From Kofleriaceae bacterium (GTDB lineage Bacteria > Myxococcota_A > Polyangia > Haliangiales > Haliangiaceae), in contig JALHPV010000005.1 in assembly GCA_022842285.1 (NCBI GenBank), positions 1 through 64,000 on the forward strand: DNA of 64,000 nucleotides. Reading direction: 5' to 3'. Shown here piece after piece: positions 26,811 through 34,553 of this stretch. How positions within the stretch are numbered: the first letter of the stretch is position 1; each line of letters opens with the position of its first letter. Both the position numbers and the translations under genes were made by a program. The notes under the pieces were generated by a model that ran no database searches, was not told the origin of the DNA, and saw only the letters and a program-made list of their open reading frames with translations.

Positions 26811-27500
26811 TCAGTGCGCCTGCGAGGTTCCGCAGGCGCGGTTGGCGGGGACGGCGGTGGCGAGCTTCTTCGGCGGCGGGAGATCGAGCGTCGACATCAG
26901 CGCGATGAACGCCTCGCGATCGCGATTGGCCAGCCGCGGGTTGAGGCGCTTCTCCTCGCCGATCGTCGAGCACGTGTGCCCGCGGTAGTCGTGGCCGGGA
27001 TACACGATCGTGGAATCGGCGAGCGTGAACAGCCGCCCGGTCACCGAGTCGTAGAGCTGACCGGCGTCGCCGTTCTGAAAGTCAGCGCGACCGCAGCCAC
27101 GCACGAGCAACGTGTCGCCGGTGAACACGGCGCCGGGGACGAGATACGAGAGACCGTCGTCCGTGTGGCCCGGGGTCGCGATCGCGGTGATGGCGATGTC
27201 GCCGACCTGCACGACGTCGCCATCGGCGAGCCCGACGTCGATGCACGGAGCTCCGAGGGGGCTGCCGTACGTGGTCGCGCCCGTGCGTTCCCGCAGCTTG
27301 CCGGCGGCGGTCACGTGGTCCGCGTGGACGTGCGTCTCGAGCACGGCCACGAGCCGCAGGCCGAGCTGCTCGAGGAGCGCCGCGTCGCGCTCGACCTGTT
27401 CGAGGACGGGGTCGACGAGCGCCGCGACACCTTTCGCCATGTCGGCGATCAGGTACGTGTACGTCGAGCTCTCGAGGTCGAATAGCTGCCGAACCATCAT
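26811..27500 (-). CDS. ETHE1-like persulfide dioxygenase
   Basis: 229 residues. Iron ligands: 'ETHVHADHVTAA' (near 56), 'ATPGHTDDGLSY' and 'VFTGDTLLVRGCGRADFQNGDAGQLYDSV', then 'IVYPGHDYRG', with ETHE1 signature 'STIGEEKRLNPRL' near 184. ETHE1 oxidises glutathione persulfide to sulfite and glutathione with O2. ATG 27500 (or the next ATG 27497) lies at +3 of a sigma-54 promoter (27512-27528). It heads the operon ETHE1, rhodanese, Blh-like, USP, DUF2892, OsmC; the next gene follows by 11 bp. Confidence 0.95.
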   Translation of the reverse strand: MMVRQLFDLESSTYTYLIADMAKGVAALVDPVLEQVERDAALLEQLGLRLVAVLETHVHADHVTAAGKLRERTGATTYGSPLGAPCIDVGLADGDVVQVGDIAITAIATPGHTDDGLSYLVPGAVFTGDTLLVRGCGRADFQNGDAGQLYDSVTGRLFTLADSTIVYPGHDYRGHTCSTIGEEKRLNPRLANRDREAFIALMSTLDLPPPKKLATAVPANRACGTSQAH

Positions 27501-27511
27501 GCCCCCTACCT

Positions 27512-27528
27512 TTGCAGCCGAGATGCCA
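27512..27528 (-). promoter_or_regulatory. Sigma-54 promoter of the ETHE1 operon
   Basis: Minus-strand TGGCAT-ctcggc-TGCAA; GG 27527-27526 and GC 27515-27514 are separated by exactly 10 nt. Predicted start 27502, so ATG 27500 is +3. Confidence 0.7.
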
Positions 27529-27578
27529 GGGTCACGGTCGGCGAATTCGCGAGGAACTGCGGGGGGTAGCGAGCCGAC

Positions 27579-27595
27579 CTGAAACGCCCTGAAAC
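27579..27595. promoter_or_regulatory. Upstream activator motif for the ETHE1 operon, tandem CTGAAAC at 10 bp
   Basis: CTGAAACGCCCTGAAAC lies 52-68 bp upstream of the ETHE1 promoter. It continues into CTGAA-ACG-TTCAG, a local dyad overlapping the SQR stop. Confidence 0.6.
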
Positions 27596-27597
27596 GT

Positions 27598-28788
27598 TCA
27601 GGCCCGCCCGCGCAGCATGCCGTTCCAGTACAGCTCCGGCAGCACGTACGCCTTCAGCGCCCACATGCTGTAGCGCTCCTGACTCTGGTCGAACGGGAAC
27701 GACTCGACGGGCGTCCCGTTGTAGTCGAACTCGGCGAGCACGAGCTTGCCGTATCCCGTCACGAGCGGACACGAGGCGTAGCCGTCGTAGCGAGCGGTGG
27801 CCGGCTGCCCGGCCCGATGCGCGAGCAGGTTCTCCACGAGCACCGGCGCCTGCTTGCGGATCGCGGCCCCGGTGCGCGACGTGGGAAGGCTCGAGCAATC
27901 TCCGAGCGACCAGACATCGGGGAACCGGGGGTGCTGGAGCGTGAACTTGTCGACCTCGACCCAGCCGCTGGCGTCGGCGAGCGCGCTCGAGCGGATCACG
28001 CCTGGGGCGCGCTGCGGCGGGACGACGTGAATCATCCCGTAGCGCAGGATCTTCTCGGAGCCGTCATCGAGGTTGCGGAACACCGCCTCGCGCGATTTCG
28101 GACGGACCGCGATGAGGTCGTGCCGGAACAGCGTCTCGATCTCCTTCTTCGCGAGGATCCCGCGCAGCGTCTTCGCGTAGTGCTCGACCCCGAAGATCGC
28201 CTTGCCCGCCGACGCGAAGGTCACCGGCACCCGCTTGCGCACGCCGCGTTTCCGCAGGTGCTCGTCGGCCAGGTACATGATCTTTTGCGGAGCGCCGGCG
28301 CACTTCACCGGAGTCGACGGGAACGTGAAGATCGCGTTGCCCTCCTCGATCGTCTGGAGGTTCTGCCACGTGCTGTCGACGGTCTCGTAGAGGTAGTTCG
28401 AGCAGATGCCGTCCTTCCCCAGGGCCCCGGGCAGGCCCTCGATGGCAGCCCAGTTGAGCTCGATGCCGAGAGCGACGACGAGCTGCTCGTACTCGATGCG
28501 CTGACCACCCGACGTCACCACCGCCTTGTGATCGGGTTCGAACGCGGCGACCGCTTCCCGGATCCACGTGACGCCAGCGGGGATGTAGTCGGCCTCCGCG
28601 CGCTCTGTGATCTCCTTGCGGAACACGCCGCCACCGACGAGCGTCCACAGAGGCTGGTAGTAGTGCTTGTCCGACGGCTCGATGAGCGCGACCGAACCGG
28701 CGGGCAGCTGAGTTGCGAGTCGAGCCGCGATGGAGATGCCGCCGGTGCCTCCACCAGCGATGACGACGGCGAAGCGGTGCGGGGTCAT
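27598..28788 (-). CDS. sqr: Sulfide:quinone oxidoreductase
   Basis: 396 residues. N-terminal FAD motif 'VVIAGGGTGGISIAARLA' near 10, second FAD/NAD-like segment in the middle, 'KCAGAPQKIMYLADEHLRK' near 158 with the conserved Cys that sits on the sulfide site, 'VWSLGDCSSLPTSRTGAAIRKQAP' near 290 (flavin-binding GD with the second Cys), and the membrane-association C-terminus. It looks like the type II (SQRDL-like) group: sulfide is oxidised to persulfide with quinone as acceptor at the inner membrane. Its ATG overlaps the DUF1641 stop by 4 bp (ATGA), so it is cotranscribed with DUF1641 and the TauE-family gene. Confidence 0.95.
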   Translation of the reverse strand: MTPHRFAVVIAGGGTGGISIAARLATQLPAGSVALIEPSDKHYYQPLWTLVGGGVFRKEITERAEADYIPAGVTWIREAVAAFEPDHKAVVTSGGQRIEYEQLVVALGIELNWAAIEGLPGALGKDGICSNYLYETVDSTWQNLQTIEEGNAIFTFPSTPVKCAGAPQKIMYLADEHLRKRGVRKRVPVTFASAGKAIFGVEHYAKTLRGILAKKEIETLFRHDLIAVRPKSREAVFRNLDDGSEKILRYGMIHVVPPQRAPGVIRSSALADASGWVEVDKFTLQHPRFPDVWSLGDCSSLPTSRTGAAIRKQAPVLVENLLAHRAGQPATARYDGYASCPLVTGYGKLVLAEFDYNGTPVESFPFDQSQERYSMWALKAYVLPELYWNGMLRGRA

Positions 28789-29327
28789 CGTGGTGCCTCC
28801 AGCGCGAGGGGTTGGTGTGATTCGAGTCGTTGTTCGCAGGCGGCGACATCGCCGGCCGCCAGGTTCTTGCCGAAGGCGCGGGCCACCGCGAGGATGAAGC
28901 CGAGCGCGCGCTGAACGTCATCATCGCGCAGGGCACGGAGCGCCCCCCACATCCCGACGGGCGGAGCCGCTCCCGGCTGGGCCAGCGCCGAAGCCAGCTG
29001 GCTCACGACGGCGAGCGAGGTCGGTTCGAGGAGCTTGGATTCGATGAGGGTGGCCAGGCCATTCACGGCCCGTGGCGTCGTGGCCACCTCGACGGCGCGG
29101 AGGGCGGCACCGACGCGACCATCCAGGTCGATGCCTGACTCCGTCGCCCGCATCGCGAGCCGATCGACGGTATCGGTCATCGCCGCAATACCGCCGGGCA
29201 GTGCTGTCACGACGTCAGTGAGGGGAGCCAGAGCGGTGGTGACGCGCTCCACGGATGCGAGGCGCTGCTCGATGCGTTCGAGCGCGGCCAGGATGGGATC
29301 GGGGTTTGATCGAGTGGACGCAACCAT
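28785..29327 (-). CDS. DUF1641 protein, SQR partner
   Basis: 180 residues; AAGGAGG 6 nt before ATG 29327. Mostly helical: 'ALERIEQRLASVERVTTALAPL', 'TLIESKLLEPTSLAVVSQLASAL', and 'PPVGMWGALRALRDDDVQRALGFILAVARAFGKNL' is the DUF1641 signature. Families of this type are encoded next to SQR or formate dehydrogenase and are thought to aid complex assembly or electron transfer. The ATGA overlap with sqr supports a joint role. The C-terminal tail contains one Cys. Confidence 0.88.
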   Translation of the reverse strand: MVASTRSNPDPILAALERIEQRLASVERVTTALAPLTDVVTALPGGIAAMTDTVDRLAMRATESGIDLDGRVGAALRAVEVATTPRAVNGLATLIESKLLEPTSLAVVSQLASALAQPGAAPPVGMWGALRALRDDDVQRALGFILAVARAFGKNLAAGDVAACEQRLESHQPLALEAPR

Positions 29328-29342
29328 GCAGCCTCCTTGGCC

Positions 29343-30092
29343 CTAGAACACGCCCAGCTGGGCAAGCACGATGATGGTGGCCATGACGAGGACGAACACC
29401 CCGAAGCCTCGTCGCAGCGCCTGAGGCGAGATCCGCGACGAGAACAGGCCACCCACGACGGTGCCGATGATCGCGACGCCCGTGATCCCGAGCGTCCGCG
29501 GCCAGTCGAGATCGACGTGTGACAGGTGGCCGATGAGTCCGCCCGTCGACTGGATCGAGATCACGGCGAGCGAGGTGCCGATGGCCATCGGCATCGGGAG
29601 CCGACCGAAGAGGACGAGCGCAGGGACGATCAGGAAGCCGCCGCCCGCGCCGACGAGCCCGGCGACCGTACCGACCGCCAGGCCGAGCACGAGCACCATC
29701 GGGACGGCGAGGTCGCCGGTCTGCACCTGCGCCGTCGCGCGCCGTCCGCGCAGCATGGCGATCGCGGTCGCGACCATCATGCCCGCGAAGGCCCAGAGGA
29801 GCGCGTCCGACGGTATGTAGCCGGCGATGCGACCACCGACGAACGCGCCCGTCATGGAGGCGAGTCCGAAGATGGCGCCGGTCTTCCACTGGATGCGGCC
29901 CGCCCGCGCATGCTGCAGGGCCCCGAACGCGCTCGTCACCGCGACGACGAACAGCGACGCGGCGATCGCCTGCTTCGTCTCCATGCCGGCCACGTACTTC
30001 AGGATCGGCACCGCGAGGATCGAGCCGCCGCCGCCGAGTAACCCCAGCGAGACGCCGATCAGGAGGGCGAGCCCTAGTGCGACCGCGAACAT
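29343..30092 (-). CDS. TauE/SafE-family (TSUP) membrane permease
   Basis: 249 residues from ATG 30092 (a GTG at 30101 is also in frame but would lie upstream of the predicted sigma-54 start). About eight hydrophobic segments, the typical duplicated four-helix pattern: 'LGLLGGGGSILAVPILKYVAGM' in the first half and 'VAGLVGAGGGFLIVPALVLFG' in the second, both with the GGGG/GAGGG signature. TSUP proteins export sulfite, sulfoacetate or related anions. Placed first in the operon with DUF1641 and SQR, it probably exports a product of sulfide oxidation. Confidence 0.92.
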   Translation of the reverse strand: MFAVALGLALLIGVSLGLLGGGGSILAVPILKYVAGMETKQAIAASLFVVAVTSAFGALQHARAGRIQWKTGAIFGLASMTGAFVGGRIAGYIPSDALLWAFAGMMVATAIAMLRGRRATAQVQTGDLAVPMVLVLGLAVGTVAGLVGAGGGFLIVPALVLFGRLPMPMAIGTSLAVISIQSTGGLIGHLSHVDLDWPRTLGITGVAIIGTVVGGLFSSRISPQALRRGFGVFVLVMATIIVLAQLGVF

Positions 30093-30105
30093 GCGAACCA
30101 CCTTC

Positions 30106-30120
30106 GCAAGCGCGATGCCA
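30106..30120 (-). promoter_or_regulatory. Sigma-54 promoter of the TauE-DUF1641-SQR operon
   Basis: Minus-strand TGGCATC-gcgc-TTGC, the closest to consensus in the window; GG 30119-30118, GC 30107-30106. Predicted start 30094 with ATG 30092 at +3. Confidence 0.75.
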
Positions 30121-30156
30121 CCTGCGCGGAAGGCCCGGTCGTGGAATTTCAGCGCC

Positions 30157-30200
30157 GGTGAAACGCCGCGAAACGCATCGGACCGGCCCGGCGTTTCACC
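30157..30200. promoter_or_regulatory. Double activator site between two divergent sigma-54 promoters
   Basis: GGTGAAACGCCG (30157-30168) and CGGCGTTTCACC (30189-30200) are a perfect 12-bp inverted repeat; the left copy is followed 10 bp later by CGAAAC (30169-30174). It lies 38-81 bp from the TauE -24 and 48-91 bp from the YeeE -24, so one site cluster could serve both promoters. The 181-bp intergenic space holds nothing else. Confidence 0.65.
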
Positions 30201-30246
30201 CAGCCCCTCCGTGCTCGCTGCGGTGCCATGCGAGCGCGGTCGACGT

Positions 30247-30262
30247 TGGCGCGACGACTGCT
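30247..30262 (+). promoter_or_regulatory. Sigma-54 promoter of the YeeE/YedE pair
   Basis: TGGCGCG-acga-CTGCT; GG 30248-30249 and GC 30260-30261 are 10 nt apart. Predicted start about 30273, i.e. one base before the GTG at 30274. Confidence 0.6.
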
Positions 30263-30273
30263 AAGCAACCCGC

Positions 30274-30684
30274 GTGATGCATAGCTGGCTCCTCGCTGCC
30301 GTCGGCGGCGTTCTCATCGGCGGATCGGCTGCCCTCCTGATGCTCACGCAGGGCCGGATCGCCGGCATCAGCGGGATTCTCGGCGGGATGCTGCCGCCGA
30401 TGGCGGTGGATCGCGACTGGCGCGCCGCGTTCCTCTTCGGCCTCCTCGGCGCCGGCATCGTGGCCGCCGTGGTCGCGCCGCAGGCGGTCGGGGCGTCGGT
30501 GCGCGGCACCCCCATGCTCGTCGTGGCCGGTCTCCTCGTCGGCATCGGCACGCGGCTGGGGAGCGGCTGCACGAGCGGACACGGCGTGTGCGGCCTCGCC
30601 CGCATGTCGCCGCGCTCGCTCGTGTCCGTCGTGACCTTCATGGCTACGGGCGCGCTGACCGCGATCATCGCCGGAGGCTTCTGA
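30274..30684 (+). CDS. YeeE/YedE-family sulfur-species transporter, N-terminal half protein
   Basis: 136 residues (start GTG 30274 or ATG 30277). About four membrane helices with signature '[17 protein letters not shown]' near 25 and '[32 protein letters not shown]' near 85-115; the paired Cys in '[11 protein letters not shown]' are the thiosulfate/sulfur path residues of YeeE (family knowledge). TGATG overlap with the next gene shows tight coupling. The full-length YeeE fold is here split over two genes. Confidence 0.92.
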   Translation: MMHSWLLAAVGGVLIGGSAALLMLTQGRIAGISGILGGMLPPMAVDRDWRAAFLFGLLGAGIVAAVVAPQAVGASVRGTPMLVVAGLLVGIGTRLGSGCTSGHGVCGLARMSPRSLVSVVTFMATGALTAIIAGGF

Positions 30685-31109
30685 TGCGCGAGCTCATGGC
30701 AGGCGTCGCCGGCTTCATCTTCGGGATCGGCCTCCTCGTCTCGGGAATGACACAACCGAGCAAGGTCATCGCGTTCCTCGACGTGACTCGCGGCTGGGAT
30801 CCGAGCCTCCTGTTCGTCATGGCGAGTGCGATGGGCGTGAATGCCCTCGTCTACTGGAAGCTCGTCCGCCGGCGGGCGGCCCCGATGTACGAGCCCACGT
30901 TTCACCTGCCCACGCGTCGGGACATCGACCTGCGGCTGGTGCTCGGCGCGGCGCTGTTCGGCATTGGCTGGGGCCTCGGCGGTCTCTGCCCCGGACCCGC
31001 GCTGGTCTCCGCATCGAGCGGCAGCCTGGGAGCCATCATCTTCGTCGCCGCGATGCTCGTGGGGATGCTGCTCCAGCACCGCCTCGCGCGCACTACAGCG
31101 CGACCGTGA
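30684..31109 (+). CDS. YeeE/YedE-family partner subunit (DUF6691-like)
   Basis: 141 residues. '[53 protein letters not shown]' and 'DIDLRLVLGAALFGIGWGLGGLCPGPALVSASSG' are the repeated YeeE signature, with one Cys in 'GGLCPGP'. About four helices. Together with the upstream protein it forms a two-subunit YeeE/YedE channel for thiosulfate, sulfide or polysulfide. ATG 30684 overlaps the TGA of its partner. Its last 17 bp overlap the convergent porin gene. Confidence 0.92.
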   Translation: MRELMAGVAGFIFGIGLLVSGMTQPSKVIAFLDVTRGWDPSLLFVMASAMGVNALVYWKLVRRRAAPMYEPTFHLPTRRDIDLRLVLGAALFGIGWGLGGLCPGPALVSASSGSLGAIIFVAAMLVGMLLQHRLARTTARP

Positions 31110-32400
31110 CCTGCGCGTAGCCGTAGGCCGCGGCCGCTTCCCGCGTCTGCGGGGCGAGCCGCGCAAACGTGCCGCGGTCGAGAATGGCGCCGCCAACATC
31201 GACGGTGAGGTGACGCGGCATGACCGACCACCTCACCTGGAGCTCGGTCACCGTGCCGACATACGAGCCGGCAGCGCCCGAGACATCGCGAATCCCGGCG
31301 GTCGTCCACGCGTCGGTTCCCGACTGGAGCCAGAACAGCCGGTGCATCGCGATCACGTCGAGGCCGGTCCGCGGCACGAGCGAGATCCGCAGCCCCGGCG
31401 AGATCACGTTCGAGCGAGCGAGGACTCCAAACAGCCCCGCGGGGCCGAGCTCGAAGCGTCGCGCGCCGAACAGCGGATCGAAGCGTTGCGAGTCCGCATC
31501 GCCGGCCTGGCGGTCGCCCGTCGCGTGGTCGTACAGGACGGCGATCCGCGGCTGCAGGGCAAGCGCGGGACTGCCTCCCACCTCGAGATGAGCGAACCAC
31601 GCGCGATGATCGAGGTCGGTCGTGTCGGTCGCGGCCGTGGTCTCGCGCACGGTGCCCCACTGGCCGATCAGCTCCACGTCGACATCGAGCGCTCCGCGCG
31701 CCGGCTTGCGGACCGCGCGCACCCCGACGCTGATCAGGCGCCGGTTGCGGGTCGGGACATCTCCGTCGCGCTCGTGAAGCCCGAGCGCATACGCCTCCCC
31801 GGTCACGCCGGCGGTCGTGGCCTGACCGTGGACCGCCGTCATGATCGTCGAGAAGGTCTCGCGGTCGAGGGCGAGCGCGTTCGCGGTGATCCCCGGCAGG
31901 TCGGACGGCGCGCGTTCCACCGGCACGGCGGTCACGAGGCGCAGCGTGCCCGCCCCGCGGTGCCACGACAGGTCGAGGCCCGTGAACGCGTTGATGGTGT
32001 TGCGAAACGCGTTGCGTGCGACGAGGCGTCGCGAGCCGAGGTCGATGGTCAGCCGTCCTGCGCGCAGCTCGAACGTGTCGGCGCGAAGACCGGCATAGGC
32101 CTGCAGGAGATCCAGAGGGTCGACGAACGTGGTGTTGAGCGGCGCTCCATCGGTCGCGTACACGCGCGCATCGATGAGCTCGAGGCCGCCGAACCAGCGG
32201 TCGCGATGCGCCTCCACCGACAGCAGGGTTCGAAGCGAGAGCGCCGCCGTCCCATCGACGCCCTCCGCCCGGTAGTCGTGATCCAGGTACTCGATGCGGG
32301 TGCGATGCTCGAGCCCGATCCGGAGCCCGGAATCGGCATCCGCGCGGGGCGCACAGGTCATCGCCACCGCCGCGACCACGCGTGCGACCGAGCAACGCAT
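31093..32400 (-). CDS. Outer-membrane beta-barrel porin (alginate-export domain-like)
   Basis: 435 residues from ATG 32400. N-terminus 'MRCSVARVVAAVAMTCAPRADADSG' is a Sec signal. The mature protein shows alternating strands throughout ('LRIGLEHRTRIEYLDHDYR', 'FELRAGRLTIDLGSRRLVARNAFRNTINAFTGLD', 'AAYGYAQVTVAL' ending in Leu), as in the alginate_exp (PF13372) family barrels. ATG 32400 is chosen because it lies at +3 of a sigma-54 promoter; a longer frame to 32436 adds 12 residues upstream of the predicted transcript. Regulation ties it to the sulfur island: probably passage of sulfide or polysulfide. Confidence 0.85.
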   Translation of the reverse strand: MRCSVARVVAAVAMTCAPRADADSGLRIGLEHRTRIEYLDHDYRAEGVDGTAALSLRTLLSVEAHRDRWFGGLELIDARVYATDGAPLNTTFVDPLDLLQAYAGLRADTFELRAGRLTIDLGSRRLVARNAFRNTINAFTGLDLSWHRGAGTLRLVTAVPVERAPSDLPGITANALALDRETFSTIMTAVHGQATTAGVTGEAYALGLHERDGDVPTRNRRLISVGVRAVRKPARGALDVDVELIGQWGTVRETTAATDTTDLDHRAWFAHLEVGGSPALALQPRIAVLYDHATGDRQAGDADSQRFDPLFGARRFELGPAGLFGVLARSNVISPGLRISLVPRTGLDVIAMHRLFWLQSGTDAWTTAGIRDVSGAAGSYVGTVTELQVRWSVMPRHLTVDVGGAILDRGTFARLAPQTREAAAAYGYAQVTVAL

Positions 32401-32412
32401 CGCGAACCGCGC

Positions 32413-32428
32413 TGCGAGCACCGTGCCG
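32413..32428 (-). promoter_or_regulatory. Sigma-54 promoter of the porin gene
   Basis: Minus-strand CGGCACG-gtgc-TCGCA; GG 32427-32426, GC 32415-32414. Predicted start 32402; ATG 32400 at +3. Confidence 0.65.
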
Positions 32429-32474
32429 TGACGCACCGCGCTCTGGGCCCAGGACAGACGGCCTCGCGTTGCGA

Positions 32475-32515
32475 GTGAAACCTACGGACCGAAGTCCGCG
32501 TTTCACGATGTTTCG
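32475..32515. promoter_or_regulatory. Activator site of the porin gene
   Basis: GTGAAAC (32475-32481) and GTTTCAC (32500-32506) form an inverted pair; GTTTCG (32510-32515) follows the second at 10 bp. It lies 48-88 bp upstream of the porin -24 element. Confidence 0.6.
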
Positions 32516-32524
32516 CCGCGCCCG

Positions 32525-33313
32525 CTACTGCGACGTCCAGCCGCCATCGATGGTCCAGGCCGCGCCCCGCATCTGGCTTGCGGCCTCGCTGCAGAGGAAG
32601 AGCACGGCGGCGCCGATCTGATCGGTGGTGATGAAGCTGGCCGACGGCTGCTTCTCGGCGAGCAAGGCTTCGCGGGCGTCGGCTTCGGCGAGGTTGTCGC
32701 GCGCGGCCCGCGACTCGACCTGCTGCTGCACGAGCGGCGTGAGCACCCAGCCCGGGCAGATCGCGTTGCAGGTGACGCCGAGCCGCGCGGTCTCGAGAGC
32801 GGTCACCTTCGTCAGGCCGAGCACGCCGTGCTTCGCCGCGACGTACGCCGCCTTGCCGACGGAGGCGACCTGGCCGTGCACGGATGCGATGTTGATGATG
32901 CGGCCCCAGTTGCGGACCTTCATGTGTGGGAGGGCGAGGCGTGTGGTGTGAAAGACGGCGGTCAGGTTGAGGGCGAGGATGGCGTCCCAGCGCTCGGGCG
33001 GGAACTCGTCGACCATGGCGACGTGCTGGATGCCCGCGTTGTTGACGAGGACGTCGACGCCGCCGAACTCGGCCTCGGCGTAGCGAAAGAGGTCGGTGAT
33101 GTCGCCGGACTTCGCGAGGTCCGCGCCATGGAAGCCGACGCGCACGCCTGTGGCGCCGATCGCATCGCGCGCGGGGGCGGTGTCGCCGAAGCCATTCAAG
33201 ATCACGTTTGCGCCCTGCTGCGCGAGCGCCCGGGCGATGCCTAGCCCGATGCCACTCGTCGAGCCCGTGACCAGCGCCGTCTTGCCGTGCAGCGATGGTT
33301 CGATTCCCATCAT
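32525..33313 (-). CDS. 3-hydroxybutyrate dehydrogenase (SDR family)
   Basis: 262 residues. 'KTALVTGSTSGIGLGIARAL' is the NAD-binding TGxxxGIG motif; 'NNAGIQHVAMVDEFPPERWDAILALNLTAVFHTTR' and 'NIASVHGQVASVGKAAYVAAKHG' contain Asn-Asn-Ala-Gly, catalytic Ser near 144 and Tyr-x3-Lys near 157-161. 'QHVAMVDEFP' and the C-terminal 'QPSASFITTDQIGAAVLFLCSEAASQMRG' are typical of D-3-hydroxybutyrate dehydrogenase. It oxidises 3-hydroxybutyrate to acetoacetate, downstream of PHB depolymerisation. ATG overlaps the depolymerase TGA (ATGA; two tandem ATGs). Confidence 0.9.
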   Translation of the reverse strand: MMGIEPSLHGKTALVTGSTSGIGLGIARALAQQGANVILNGFGDTAPARDAIGATGVRVGFHGADLAKSGDITDLFRYAEAEFGGVDVLVNNAGIQHVAMVDEFPPERWDAILALNLTAVFHTTRLALPHMKVRNWGRIINIASVHGQVASVGKAAYVAAKHGVLGLTKVTALETARLGVTCNAICPGWVLTPLVQQQVESRAARDNLAEADAREALLAEKQPSASFITTDQIGAAVLFLCSEAASQMRGAAWTIDGGWTSQ

Positions 33314-34461
33314 GCGTTTGCCTCGATGAAGTCCCGGAGCTCCGGGTAGATCTCGGTCCGCCAGCGGCGACCGGAGAAGATGCCGTAGTGACCGGCGCCG
33401 CGCGCCACGTGATGGCGATGCACGCCGATGTTCGGCGTGAGGGCGTGCGCTGCCTCGGTCTGACCGAGGCCGGAGATGTCGTCGAGCTCGCCCTCGATCG
33501 TGAACAGGGCCGTGTCGCGAATCGCCGCCGGATTCACGAGCTCGTCGCCCACGCGCCAGGTGCCACGGGCGAGCGCGAACTCCTGGAACACGATGCGCAC
33601 CGTGTCGAGGTAGTAGCGAGCGTCCATGTCGAGGACGGCGTTGTACTCGTCGTAGAAGGCCTCGTGCGACGCGATGGCCTCGGGCGCCGTTCCGGAGAGC
33701 TGCGCCAACCAGTAGTCCATGTGCGAGCGCGCGTGACGCTCCGGGTTCATCATCAGGAACGCCGTGAGTTGCAGGAAGCCCGGGTAGACCTTCCGTCCGA
33801 CGCCGCGATAGCCCGGGGGGACGCGATACGTCATCGCGGTCTCGAACCAGGCGAGCGAGTGATCGGTGGCGAGCTTGTTCACCTGCGTGGGCGCGATGCG
33901 CGCATCGATCGGGCCGCCGAGGAGCGTCATCGTCCGCGGCGTGGCCTGCCCGGCGGCCGCATCGAGGGCCACCGCCGCGAGCACCGGCACGGTCGGCTGA
34001 CACACCGCCACGACATGCGTCGTCGCCGCACCGAGGTGCTTCAGGAAGCTGCGCACCTCGGCGATGTAGTCATCGAGCGAGAACGTCCCGGCCGCGAGCG
34101 GCACGTCGCGCGCGTCTCGCCAGTCCGTGACGTAGACATCGTGGTCCGTCAGCAGCATGGCGATCGTCTCGCGCACGAGCGTCGCGTGATGCCCCGACAG
34201 CGGCGCCACGAGCAGGACCCGCGGCCCCTTCGCGCCCGCGACCGGCACGAACCGGCGCAGCTCCACGAACGGCCGCGAGAGCACGATCTCCTCGGTCGTC
34301 CCGGCGATGTCGAAGGGTCGCCGGGGGAATCGCTTGATGCTGCGATGCAATAGGGCGGCGTGGGCCCCGACGAACGGAATCCCCGACTGCGCGAGCGCCT
34401 CGACGCCCGGTGCAATCGCGTCAAAAGCCAGGCGCTGGAGCGAGTTGAGCAGGTACAGCAT
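33310..34461 (-). CDS. phaZ: Intracellular polyhydroxybutyrate depolymerase (PhaZ-like)
   Basis: 383 residues from ATG 34461, giving the family N-terminus 'MLYLLNSLQRLAFDAIAP'. The 'FVPVAGAKGPRVLLVAPLSGHHATLVRETIAMLL' and 'VYVTDWRDARDVPLAAGTFSLDDYIAEVRSFLKHLG' segments are strongly conserved in this family; the nucleophile elbow is 'VVAVCQPTVPVLAAV', i.e. Cys in place of Ser, as in intracellular PHB depolymerases. Asp and His ('ARGAGHYGIFSGRRWRTEIYPELRDFI') follow. A longer TTG 34503 start is possible. It forms an operon with the 3-hydroxybutyrate dehydrogenase gene for PHB mobilisation. Confidence 0.9.
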   Translation of the reverse strand: MLYLLNSLQRLAFDAIAPGVEALAQSGIPFVGAHAALLHRSIKRFPRRPFDIAGTTEEIVLSRPFVELRRFVPVAGAKGPRVLLVAPLSGHHATLVRETIAMLLTDHDVYVTDWRDARDVPLAAGTFSLDDYIAEVRSFLKHLGAATTHVVAVCQPTVPVLAAVALDAAAGQATPRTMTLLGGPIDARIAPTQVNKLATDHSLAWFETAMTYRVPPGYRGVGRKVYPGFLQLTAFLMMNPERHARSHMDYWLAQLSGTAPEAIASHEAFYDEYNAVLDMDARYYLDTVRIVFQEFALARGTWRVGDELVNPAAIRDTALFTIEGELDDISGLGQTEAAHALTPNIGVHRHHVARGAGHYGIFSGRRWRTEIYPELRDFIEANA

Positions 34462-34553
34462 CGCGATCTCGAGCACCTTGCCCGAATTCGCTGATTTGTG
34501 CAACGCAGCAATAGGATGCGGCGTAAGTGCCCGAAACTCGTGCTGCAGCGCAG

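Noticed and set aside
34503-34540. A GG-N10-GC match upstream of the PHB depolymerase (GGGCACT-tacg-CCGCA)
   Set aside because: The -12 part is poor, no TGAAAC motif lies nearby, and this spacing occurs often by chance at this GC; it was kept out of the sigma-54 set.
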